Shown here piece by piece: positions 1-6,922 of a DNA stretch of 10,750 nt. The stretch comes from JAJPKR01 sp050746125 (GTDB lineage: Bacteria > Acidobacteriota > Terriglobia > Terriglobales > SCQP01). Every line of letters starts with the position of its first letter. The first letter of the stretch is position 1. Under the pieces are notes generated by a model that was not told the DNA's origin, searched no databases, and saw only the letters and a program-made list of their open reading frames with translations. Where the stretch lies: positions 1-10,750 of the forward strand of contig JBOGKX010000028.1 of NCBI GenBank assembly GCA_050746125.1. Direction: 5' to 3'. Made by a program: the position numbers and the translations under genes.

Positions 1-66
1 CTCGATAGCGGCGCCGCCCGCGCCAAGCTCGCCGAAGTCGCCGCCTTCACCCAAGCCGCCGCCTGA
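1..66 (+). CDS. trpD: C-terminal end of a gene, probably anthranilate phosphoribosyltransferase (partial)
   Basis: Frame 1 is open from the window edge to a TGA at 64-66 and encodes 21 residues, containing DSGAARAKL and then AEVAAFTQ. This resembles the extreme C-terminus of TrpD, where a helix reading roughly 'SGAA..KL..L..FT' closes the protein. TrpD transfers phosphoribose from PRPP to anthranilate in tryptophan synthesis. Only the tail is visible, so catalytic motifs cannot be checked. The gene ends 10 bp before the stop codon of the convergent phospholipase gene, leaving no room for a separate terminator. The identity rests on a short stretch. That a real gene ends here is more certain than its name. 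Confidence 0.6.
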   Translation, partial: LDSGAARAKLAEVAAFTQAAA

Positions 67-76
67 GCCGCGCCTC

Positions 77-943
77 TCACTCGGCGTTGGAGGCGGCCTC
101 GACGGCGCGCCCTGCGGCAGCGGTGCCGAGGCGTCCGCGCAGCCGCCGCTGGATTTCGGGCAGCGCCCGCAGCGCGGCGGCGCGCCCCGCCTCGATGATC
201 TCTTCGCTGCGGTCGAAGGCGTCATGGGAAATGCCATCCACCTCCGGCTGCAGCAGCACGTCGCTGATGCGGCGCCAGCGCGCCGAATGCGCCATCACGG
301 CGATCGAAAAGCTCTGCCCCAGCACCTCCAGCATGTTGTGCGGCACCGCGCCGCTCCAGTGCCCGCCCAGCTCGACGGCGATGATGAAATCCGCGCCGGC
401 CTCGCGCAGGGGTTCGGCCGGAACGACGCAAACCAAACCCCCATCCACGTAAAAATGGCCGTTGATGCGCACCGGCTGGTACATCAGGGGATAGGCGCAA
501 GAGGCGCGAATCGCGTCGAACACCGATCCCGAACGGAAGACCTCGACCTTGCCCGTATAGAGGTCGGTGGCGGGAATCAGCAGCGGAATCCGCATCTTCT
601 CGAACTCGGCGCAGGTCAGCAGCCGCCGCAAATACACTTCCATGCGCAAATTGCTCGCTAAGCCGAGCCGCGATAAGGTCCAGCGCCCCACGTCGCGCAG
701 CCTGAGGTGGCCGGCGGCGTCGGCAATTTGCCGCGGCGAAAGCCCGCTGGCATAGGCGGCCGCCACCAAGCTGCCGGAACTTGTGCCGGCGATCATGTCG
801 ATCGGAATGCCGTGCTGCTCGAGGACCTCGAGCACGCCGATGTGGGCGATGCCGCGCGCAAAGCCGCCGCCTAACGCCAGACCCACGCATTGCGGCACGG
901 CGGCCCGCTTGCTCGGGGTCCAATTACGTAGCCAACCGCGCAT
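77..943 (-). CDS. Patatin-like phospholipase (RssA/NTE-type serine hydrolase)
   Basis: A 288-residue protein of the bacterial patatin-like family, which hydrolyses acyl esters of lipids with a Ser-Asp dyad. The oxyanion-hole glycine loop GGGFARG is at residues 25-31. The nucleophile elbow GTSSG is at 53-57, with Ser55 as nucleophile. The DGG motif carrying catalytic Asp167 is at 167-169. All three are intact and in the usual order. There is no signal peptide or membrane segment, so it is probably cytoplasmic or peripheral. The ATG at 943 was chosen because it lies just before the patatin fold. The frame stays open to 1171, but that would run into the divergent fadN gene and adds low-complexity sequence. 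A weak GAGG lies only 2 bp upstream of the start. The natural substrate is unknown. The gene is divergent from a beta-oxidation operon, which makes fatty acid release plausible but unproven. Confidence 0.9.
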   Translation of the reverse strand: MRGWLRNWTPSKRAAVPQCVGLALGGGFARGIAHIGVLEVLEQHGIPIDMIAGTSSGSLVAAAYASGLSPRQIADAAGHLRLRDVGRWTLSRLGLASNLRMEVYLRRLLTCAEFEKMRIPLLIPATDLYTGKVEVFRSGSVFDAIRASCAYPLMYQPVRINGHFYVDGGLVCVVPAEPLREAGADFIIAVELGGHWSGAVPHNMLEVLGQSFSIAVMAHSARWRRISDVLLQPEVDGISHDAFDRSEEIIEAGRAAALRALPEIQRRLRGRLGTAAAGRAVEAASNAE

Positions 944-1016
944 AGCCTCAGATCGCCGCAAACCTCTGCTTTCATTATTGTGAGGCGGAATAGGTAGCGG
1001 CGGGAGGCAAAAAAGA
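944..1016. promoter_or_regulatory. Divergent intergenic region between the phospholipase and fadN
   Basis: This 73-bp gap separates two genes transcribed away from each other, so it should hold the promoters of both. It contains the most AT-rich patch nearby (about 968-980, TTTCATTATTG), in contrast to its GC-rich surroundings. I could not pick out a convincing pair of -35 and -10 boxes with correct spacing on either strand. I also see no clean palindrome that would mark an operator. A promoter role is inferred from gene orientation. Confidence 0.5.
1002..1007 (+). promoter_or_regulatory. Ribosome binding site of fadN
   Basis: GGGAGG lies 9 bp upstream of the ATG at 1017 and supports that start. 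A second in-frame ATG at 1035 (protein starting MSRPIERAVVLG) has its own GGAGGG at 1028-1033, but only 1 bp away, which is too close for efficient initiation. The 1017 start is therefore preferred. Confidence 0.65.
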
Positions 1017-3416
1017 ATGTTAGCGTTGGAGGGAATGAGTCGGCCGATCGAGCGGGCAGTGGTGCTGGGCGCCGGTACGATGGGGGCGCGCATCGCCGCC
1101 CATTGCGCGAATGCCGGCCTCGCCGTGCAGTTGCTGGACTTAACCGCCGACGCCGCCGCGCGCGGGCTCAAAGTGGCGCTCGAGGGGAAACCGGCGGCCT
1201 TCTACGCCGCCGATCGGGCGCGGCTCGTGAAGACCGGCGGCTTCGACAACCTCGAGGCCATCCCGAGCGCTGATTGGGTGATCGAGGCCGTCGTCGAAGA
1301 CTTGGCGATCAAGCGGCAGTTGCTGGCGCGGGTGGCGCCGTTGCTGAACCCGGAGGCGGCGCTGACCACCAATACCAGCGGCCTGCCGGTGACGGCGGTG
1401 GGAGCGGAATTGCCCGCGGCGGTCAGGCGGCGCTGGTTCGGCACCCATTTCTTCAATCCCCCGCGCTATCTGCGCCTGCTCGAGGTGATCCCCACCGCCG
1501 AAACCGATCGCGCGCTGATGGAACGCGTCGCCGACTTTGCCGACTGGCGCCTGGGCAAAGGCATCGTCGTCGCCAAGGACACGCCCAACTTCATCGCCAA
1601 CCGCATCGGCACGTTTTCGATGATGACCGTGATGCGCCTGATGGCCGAGCTGGATCTTGGCGTCGAACAGATCGACGCTCTGACCGGCCCGGCGCTGGGC
1701 TGGCCCAAATCCGCTACCTTCCGCACCGCCGATCTGGTCGGCCTCGACCTGCTCGCCCACGTCGTCGAAAACTCCTATCGCAACCTGCCCAATGACGAGC
1801 GCCGCGAAGCTTTTTGTCTGCCCGCGCCGCTGCGAGCCATGATCGAGCGCGGCTGGATCGGCGACAAGTCGGGCCAGGGCTTCTACAAAAAGGGCGGTCG
1901 CGGGCCGGGCGGCGAGCGCGAAATCCTCGCCCTCGATCTGAAATCGATGGAATACCGCCCGCGCCAAAAGGCGCAATTCCCGTCGCTCGAAATGGCGCGC
2001 ACGATCGAGGACCCGGGCGAGCGGCTGCGCGCCGTGGTCAACGCGAAGGACGTCGCCGGGCAATTCCTCTGGAAGCTTTTGAGCGAGGTCTTCGACTACG
2101 CGGCGCGTCGCATTCCCGAGATCGCCGACCAGCCATACGAGATCGACCGCGCCTTGCGCTGGGGCTTCGGTTGGAGCCAAGGGCCCTTCGCCATGTGGGA
2201 CGCGCTCGGCCTGGAAGCTACCGTGGCGCGCCTGGAACGCGAGGGCCGCCCGCCCGCCGAATATGTGCGCCGCCTGCTGGCGAGCGGGGCGCGCTTTTTC
2301 TATCGCGACGCGCCGCTCGAGCGCGCCCCGAGCGGCCGCGAGTTCGCGGCCCCGGCTACGCTTGCCTATCGGCCGGTGCCGCTGCCCGACGGCGTGGTCC
2401 TGCTCGAGCCCCTGCGCCGCGCCGGCCGCGAAGTCGCGCGCAACGCCGGCTGTTCGCTGCTCGACCTCGGCGATGGCGTCGGCTGCCTGGAATTTCACGC
2501 CAAGATGAACGCCATCGGCGCCGATATCGTTTCCCTGGTGACCGAGACGCTGCGCGCCGCCGAATCGCGCTTCGACGCCTTCGTCATCGGCAACGAAGCG
2601 GAGCATTTCTCCGCCGGCGCCAACTTGATGCTGCTCCTGCTCGCCATCCAAGAAGAAGAATGGGACGAGGTGGAGCTGGCCGTGCGCGCCTTCCAAGGCA
2701 TGACCCAGGCCATCCGCCGCTCGCCGCGGCCGGTCGTCGCCGCTCCGTTCGGCATGACGCTCGGCGGCGGCTGCGAGGTGATGCTGCACGCCGCGCAGGT
2801 GACGGCCCATGCCGAACTTTACGCCGGGCTGGTCGAATTGGGCGTAGGGTTGATTCCCGCCGGCGGGGGCACCAAGGAAATGACCGTACGGGCGCTGCGC
2901 GCCGCCGAGCAAGTGCGCGGCCCCGGCAGCCGCGGCGAGAGTGTCGCCGTGCAAGAGGCGATCAAGCAAGCTTTCGAGACCGTGGCGATGGCTAAGGTCT
3001 CGACCTCCGCCCTCGAGGCGCAAGCGCTCGGCTATCTCGCGCCGGACGCGGTCACCACGCCCAATCGCGAGCGCCTGCTGGCCGTGGCCAAAAGCGAGGC
3101 CCTGCGCTTGCTGCGTGAGGGCTATCGTCCGCCGCCCCCGGCCGTGGTGCCGGCGCCCGGCTCGAACGTGCGCGCCACCCTCCAACTAGGCGTCTATCTC
3201 ATGCGCCAGGCCGAGTACATCACCGAGCACGAGCAGAAACTCGCCAACAAGCTCGCTCACGTCATGTCCGGCGGTGACGTGCCGGCGGGCACGCCGATCG
3301 GCGAAGATTATCTGTTGGATCTCGAGCGCGAGGCCTTTCTGTCGCTCTGCGGCGAGGCCAAAACGCGCGAGCGCATCCAGTACACGCTTAAGACGGGCAA
3401 GCCATTGCGAAATTAG
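1017..3416 (+). CDS. fadN: 3-hydroxyacyl-CoA dehydrogenase / enoyl-CoA hydratase fusion, FadN type
   Basis: A 799-residue enzyme for the two middle steps of fatty acid beta-oxidation: hydration of enoyl-CoA and NAD-dependent oxidation of the 3-hydroxyacyl-CoA. The dehydrogenase comes first. Its Rossmann motif GAGTMG is at 18-23, TNTSGLP with Ser121 follows, then GTHFFNPP with His144 and Glu156, and DTPNFIANR at 188-196. The dehydrogenase C-terminal domains follow to about 430. The hydratase is C-terminal: SAGAN near 532-536 forms the oxyanion hole, GGGCE ends in Glu587, and VELGVGLIPAGGGT carries Glu607, so both catalytic glutamates are present. This domain order is the reverse of E. coli FadB, and the length is close to B. 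subtilis FadN (about 790). It is the first gene of the operon and its TAG is embedded in the SD of fadA. No residue needed for catalysis appears to be lost. Confidence 0.95.
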   Translation: MLALEGMSRPIERAVVLGAGTMGARIAAHCANAGLAVQLLDLTADAAARGLKVALEGKPAAFYAADRARLVKTGGFDNLEAIPSADWVIEAVVEDLAIKRQLLARVAPLLNPEAALTTNTSGLPVTAVGAELPAAVRRRWFGTHFFNPPRYLRLLEVIPTAETDRALMERVADFADWRLGKGIVVAKDTPNFIANRIGTFSMMTVMRLMAELDLGVEQIDALTGPALGWPKSATFRTADLVGLDLLAHVVENSYRNLPNDERREAFCLPAPLRAMIERGWIGDKSGQGFYKKGGRGPGGEREILALDLKSMEYRPRQKAQFPSLEMARTIEDPGERLRAVVNAKDVAGQFLWKLLSEVFDYAARRIPEIADQPYEIDRALRWGFGWSQGPFAMWDALGLEATVARLEREGRPPAEYVRRLLASGARFFYRDAPLERAPSGREFAAPATLAYRPVPLPDGVVLLEPLRRAGREVARNAGCSLLDLGDGVGCLEFHAKMNAIGADIVSLVTETLRAAESRFDAFVIGNEAEHFSAGANLMLLLLAIQEEEWDEVELAVRAFQGMTQAIRRSPRPVVAAPFGMTLGGGCEVMLHAAQVTAHAELYAGLVELGVGLIPAGGGTKEMTVRALRAAEQVRGPGSRGESVAVQEAIKQAFETVAMAKVSTSALEAQALGYLAPDAVTTPNRERLLAVAKSEALRLLREGYRPPPPAVVPAPGSNVRATLQLGVYLMRQAEYITEHEQKLANKLAHVMSGGDVPAGTPIGEDYLLDLEREAFLSLCGEAKTRERIQYTLKTGKPLRN

Positions 3417-3419
3417 GAG
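3415..3419 (+). promoter_or_regulatory. Ribosome binding site of fadA overlapping the fadN stop codon
   Basis: AGGAG begins inside the TAG stop codon of fadN (3414-3416) and lies 5 bp before the fadA ATG at 3425. Ribosomes terminating on fadN would sit directly on the fadA initiation site, which suggests translational coupling of the two subunits. Confidence 0.75.
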
Positions 3420-3424
3420 AAGTC

Positions 3425-4600
3425 ATGCCCGAAGCCTACATTGTGAGCGCCGTGCGGACGCCGGTGACGCGGGCGTTCCGGGGATCGTTCCGCGCCACTC
3501 GTCCCGATGATCTGGCCGCGCTGGCGCTCCGCGAGGCCCTCCGTCGCGCCGCCTTCCCGCCCGCCGAAATCGAAGACGTCGTCCTCGGCTGCGCCATGCC
3601 GGAGGCCGAGCAGGGCATGAACGTGGCCCGCATCGCCGCCCTCCGCGCCGAACTGCCGGTCGAAGTCTCGGCCATGACCGTGAATCGCTTCTGCGCCTCG
3701 GGCCTCGAGGCCATCGCCATCGCCAGCGAGCGCGTGCGCGCCGGCGCCGCCGCGGCGCTGGCCGGCGGCACCGAAAGCATGAGTCTCGTGCCGATGGGCG
3801 GCCATAAGATTTCGGCCAATCCCTGGCTCGGCGAGCACCACCCCGACAGCTATCTGAGCATGGGGCTGACCGCGGAGCGGCTGGCCGCGAAGTACGGGAT
3901 CGCCCGCCAGGCTGCCGACGAATTCTCGCTGCGCAGCCATCAGCGCGCAATCGCCGCCCAGGACGCGGGCAAGTTTCGCGACGAATTGCTCATCGTGCCC
4001 ACCCGCATTCCGGCCGATGGCAATGGCCAGGGCTTCTGGCGCGAAGCCCGCGTCGAGGCCGACGAGGGCCCGCGCCGCGACACTTCGCTCGAGGCGCTCG
4101 CCACTCTTAAGCCCGCCTTTCACGCCCACGGCCAGGTGACGGCCGGCAACTCCTCGCAGATGAGCGACGGCGCCGCCGCCAGCCTGGTGGTGGGCGACGA
4201 GGCGCTGCGCCGCCATGGCCTCAAGCCGCTGGCGCGGCTGGCCGGCTACGCCACGGCCGGCGTCGAGCCGGGGCTGATGGGGCTGGGGCCGGTGACGGCG
4301 ATTCCCAAGGCGCTGGCGCGCGCCGGGGTGAAACTCGCCGATATCGAAGTAATCGAACTCAACGAAGCCTTCGCGGCGCAAGCCTTGGTCGTCATCGCCC
4401 AGGCTGGCCTCGATCCCGAGCGCGTCAACGTCAACGGTGGCGCGGTGGCGCTCGGCCACCCGCTGGGCTGCACGGGCGCCAAGTTGGTGGCCACCATCTT
4501 GGGCGAGCTGCGGCGGCGGCGGGCGCGCTACGGACTGGTCACCATGTGCGTCGGCGGCGGCATGGGCGCGGCCGGCGTAATCGAAAACTTAGCGGCTTAA
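3425..4600 (+). CDS. fadA: Acetyl-CoA C-acyltransferase (3-ketoacyl-CoA thiolase)
   Basis: A 391-residue thiolase that cleaves 3-ketoacyl-CoA with CoA to give acetyl-CoA and a shortened acyl-CoA, the last step of beta-oxidation. The acylated nucleophile is Cys90 in VNRFCASG. NEAFA is at 313-317. The histidine motif GGAVALGHPLGCTGA has His345, and the second cysteine, Cys375, lies in MCVGGGMG near the C-terminus. All are at canonical spacing and the length is typical of the family. It sits 8 bp after fadN and 12 bp before fadE, so the three are co-transcribed. Position next to fadN and fadE favours the degradative role over acetoacetyl-CoA synthesis. FadN and FadA probably form a complex, as in related trifunctional systems, but this cannot be seen here. 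Confidence 0.95.
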   Translation: MPEAYIVSAVRTPVTRAFRGSFRATRPDDLAALALREALRRAAFPPAEIEDVVLGCAMPEAEQGMNVARIAALRAELPVEVSAMTVNRFCASGLEAIAIASERVRAGAAAALAGGTESMSLVPMGGHKISANPWLGEHHPDSYLSMGLTAERLAAKYGIARQAADEFSLRSHQRAIAAQDAGKFRDELLIVPTRIPADGNGQGFWREARVEADEGPRRDTSLEALATLKPAFHAHGQVTAGNSSQMSDGAAASLVVGDEALRRHGLKPLARLAGYATAGVEPGLMGLGPVTAIPKALARAGVKLADIEVIELNEAFAAQALVVIAQAGLDPERVNVNGGAVALGHPLGCTGAKLVATILGELRRRRARYGLVTMCVGGGMGAAGVIENLAA

Positions 4601-4606
4601 AGGAGG
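4601..4606 (+). promoter_or_regulatory. Strong ribosome binding site of fadE
   Basis: AGGAGG directly follows the fadA stop codon TAA (4598-4600) and lies 6 bp before the ATG at 4613. It is the best Shine-Dalgarno match in the window and fixes the fadE start. Confidence 0.8.
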
Positions 4607-4612
4607 CCTGGC

Positions 4613-6394
4613 ATGGCAACCAAGGCGCAAGGCGTGGAAGTGGGCGGCGGGCGATTCGTGCTCGGGCCGGGCGCACCAGACGACTGTTTCACGCCCGAGG
4701 AGTTCAGCGAACAACACCGCCTGATCGCGCAAACCGCCGAGCAGTTCGCCGCCCAAGAGGTGGTGCCGCGCATCGCGGAACTGGAACACCAGGACTTCGC
4801 CGTCACCCGTTCGCTGCTGGTGAAGGCCGCCGAGGTGGGCCTCACCGCCGTCGATATTCCCGAAGCCTACGGCGGCCTGGGCCTCGACTTCGTCAGCTCG
4901 ACCATCGTTTACGACCGCATCGCCAAGTACGCCTCGTTCAGCGTCACCTTCGGCGGCCACACCGGCATCGGCATGCTGCCCATCCTTTATTTCGGCTCCG
5001 AGGAGCAGAAGCGCAAGTACCTGCCCAAGCTGGCGGCGAGCGAATGGGTGGGGGCCTATGCCTTGAGCGAATCCGGCTCCGGTTCCGACGCCCTGGCGGC
5101 GCGCGCCCGCGCCGAGTTGAGCCCCGACGGCAAGCACTACGTCCTCAACGGCGAAAAGATGTGGATCACCAATGCCGGCTTCGCCGATCTCTTCACCGTC
5201 TTCGCCCAAGTCGGCGGTGATAAGTTCACCGCGTTCTTGGTCGAGAAGACGTTCCCTGGCGTCGCCACTGGCGCCGAGGAAAAAAAGATGGGCATCAAGG
5301 GCTCCTCGACCCGGCCCCTGATCCTCAATGACGCCCGCGTGCCGGTCGCGAACGTCCTGGGCGAGATCGGCCGCGGCCATGTCATCGCCTTCAACATCTT
5401 GAACGTCGGCCGCTTCAAGCTGGGCGCCGGCTGCGCCGGCGGCGCCCGCAACACGCTGACCGAGGCTATCGCCTACGCCAAGCAGCGCAAGGCTTTCGGG
5501 CGGCCCATTGCGGAATTCCCCCTGGTCGCGCAAATGCTCGCCGAGATCGCGCTCGGCGTCTTCGCTTGCGAGTCGGCGGTCTATCGCACGGTCGGGCTCA
5601 TCGACCGCCGTCTCGAAGGCATCGACAAAACCGCGCCGCAGGCGGGCGCGCAGATTCGCAAGGTGCTCGAGGAGTGTGCCGTCGAGTGCTCGATCGTCAA
5701 GGTCTTCGGCAGCGAAATGCTCGACCGCACGGTGGATGCCAACGTGCAGATTCACGGCGGCTATGGCTTCGTGCAGGAGTACGAAGCCGAGCGCGCCTAC
5801 CGCGACTCCCGCGTCAACCGCATCTTCGAAGGCACCAACGAAATCAATCGCCTGCTCATCACCGGCCAGCTGCTCAAGCGCGCGCTCAAAGGCGAGTTGC
5901 CGCTGCTGGCCGAGGTGCAGCGGACGACCGACGAGCTGATGGCCGGTCCCGCCGCCGCGGCCGCTGCCTCCGGGCCCTGGGTGGCGGAAACGGCCCAGAC
6001 CGAGGGGGTGCGCAAGCTCGCGCTGTTGCTGGCCGGAGCCGCCTTCCAGAAATTCCGCGAGGCGCTCGAGCAGGAACAAGAAGTTCTCGCCTGCCTCGCC
6101 GACTTGATCTCGATCACCTACGTGCTGCAATCGGCGATTCTGCGCGCGCAAAAGAATTCCGGTCCCGGCGCCGCGCTGATGGCCACCATGGCTCGCGCCC
6201 TCGTGGCCGAGCAAATGGAGCGTGCCGAAGCCGTGGCGCACCGCCTCCTGCCCCGCTTGGCCGAGGGGGACATGCTGCGCACCCAGGCGGCGATGGCGCG
6301 GCGTCTGCTGAAGCGCGAGCCCGCCGATGTCATCGCCCTGCGGCGCGAGATCGCCCGCGCCGCCATCGAAGCCGGGCGCTATCCGCTGAGCTGA
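4613..6394 (+). CDS. fadE: Acyl-CoA dehydrogenase, FadE type (VLCAD-like, with C-terminal extension)
   Basis: A 593-residue FAD enzyme that introduces the trans-2 double bond into acyl-CoA, the first step of beta-oxidation. The N-terminal helical domain covers about 25-145. The flavin-binding signature AYALSESGSGSD is at 148-159, followed by GEKMWITNAG at 180-189. The C-terminal signature has QIHGGYGF at 379-386 and IFEGTNEINR at 404-413, where Glu406 aligns with the catalytic base of medium- and very-long-chain enzymes. About 180 residues follow the core, an extension typical of VLCAD-like proteins and of B. subtilis FadE (about 594 residues), to which the size and operon position correspond. 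An alanine/proline-rich linker at about 444-456 precedes the extension. Electrons should pass to an electron-transfer flavoprotein encoded elsewhere. A preference for long chains is inferred from the subfamily, not visible. Confidence 0.93.
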   Translation: MATKAQGVEVGGGRFVLGPGAPDDCFTPEEFSEQHRLIAQTAEQFAAQEVVPRIAELEHQDFAVTRSLLVKAAEVGLTAVDIPEAYGGLGLDFVSSTIVYDRIAKYASFSVTFGGHTGIGMLPILYFGSEEQKRKYLPKLAASEWVGAYALSESGSGSDALAARARAELSPDGKHYVLNGEKMWITNAGFADLFTVFAQVGGDKFTAFLVEKTFPGVATGAEEKKMGIKGSSTRPLILNDARVPVANVLGEIGRGHVIAFNILNVGRFKLGAGCAGGARNTLTEAIAYAKQRKAFGRPIAEFPLVAQMLAEIALGVFACESAVYRTVGLIDRRLEGIDKTAPQAGAQIRKVLEECAVECSIVKVFGSEMLDRTVDANVQIHGGYGFVQEYEAERAYRDSRVNRIFEGTNEINRLLITGQLLKRALKGELPLLAEVQRTTDELMAGPAAAAAASGPWVAETAQTEGVRKLALLLAGAAFQKFREALEQEQEVLACLADLISITYVLQSAILRAQKNSGPGAALMATMARALVAEQMERAEAVAHRLLPRLAEGDMLRTQAAMARRLLKREPADVIALRREIARAAIEAGRYPLS

Positions 6395-6396
6395 GC

Positions 6397-6915
6397 GTGG
6401 CGGAAGACCCCACACCGCCGCCGCTGCCGGCCGGCTTTCCCGAACGCGCGGTGGTCTTGCTGATCGGCTTGCCGGGCGCCGGCAAGTCCACCTACCTGCG
6501 CATCCGCAATCTGCCCTCGCTCTCCAGCGACCGCTTGCGTCGTGCCATCTTCGACGACGAGGCGGCGCAGGAACATCCCGAACTGGTCTTCTCCGCGCTG
6601 CGCCAGTTGCTGCGCGCGCGCCTCCGCGCCGGCCGGCCACGCACCTTCATTGATGCCACGAACCTGTCGCCGCGCGAGCGCGCGCCCCTGATGGCGATTG
6701 CCGAGGAACATGGATATTCATGCTGCGCGCTGTACTTCGACGTGCCCGCCGCGACCTGCCAGTTGCGCAACCGCCAGCGCGGTCGCCGCGTGCCGGAAGC
6801 GGCCATGGAACGCATGGTGGCGCGGCTGCGTCCGCCCACCGTCTCCGAGGGCTTCGCCGTAATGTTCTGCGTTGACGAGGCAGGACGCGCCGCCCCCTAC
6901 TTCGGCCCGCAATGA
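6397..6915 (+). CDS. Stand-alone P-loop kinase resembling the Pnkp polynucleotide 5'-kinase domain
   Basis: A 172-residue AAA_33-type (T4 polynucleotide kinase-like) ATPase. Walker A GLPGAGKST is at 24-32. SSD at 43-45 supplies Asp45, matching the general base of polynucleotide kinases, with Arg48 three residues on as in the Clostridium thermocellum Pnkp kinase. FIDATNLSPRER starts at 84. The lid region has RNRQRGRRVPE at 124-134, very like the Pnkp lid. The rest of Pnkp (phosphatase and ligase domains) is absent, so this is a single-domain protein. The start is a GTG at 6397, two bases after the fadE stop. No ATG exists between there and the P-loop, and the upstream frame is only the shadow of fadE. 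There is no good SD, so translation is probably coupled to fadE. The substrate is unknown: RNA or DNA 5'-ends are suggested by similarity, but small-molecule kinases share this fold. It converges with the symporter gene, 7 bp away. Confidence 0.85.
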   Translation: MAEDPTPPPLPAGFPERAVVLLIGLPGAGKSTYLRIRNLPSLSSDRLRRAIFDDEAAQEHPELVFSALRQLLRARLRAGRPRTFIDATNLSPRERAPLMAIAEEHGYSCCALYFDVPAATCQLRNRQRGRRVPEAAMERMVARLRPPTVSEGFAVMFCVDEAGRAAPYFGPQ

Positions 6916-6922
6916 ACCCCGC

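Noticed and set aside
944..1171. N-terminal extension of the phospholipase to 1171
   Set aside because: It would overlap the divergent fadN start and encodes sequence unlike the patatin family.
1140..3185. A long minus-strand open frame (681 codons) opposite fadN
   Set aside because: It is low-complexity, rich in Gly/Arg/His/Gln and matches no family I know. It arises because GC-rich codon bias in fadN removes stops on the opposite strand.
5566..6396. Upstream extension of the kinase reading frame into fadE
   Set aside because: The extension is an arginine-rich out-of-frame reading of fadE. The kinase fold begins only after 6397.
4589..6640. A long minus-strand open frame (683 codons) opposite fadE
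   Set aside because: It is the antisense shadow of a well-supported gene, with composition typical of such shadows and no recognisable motif.
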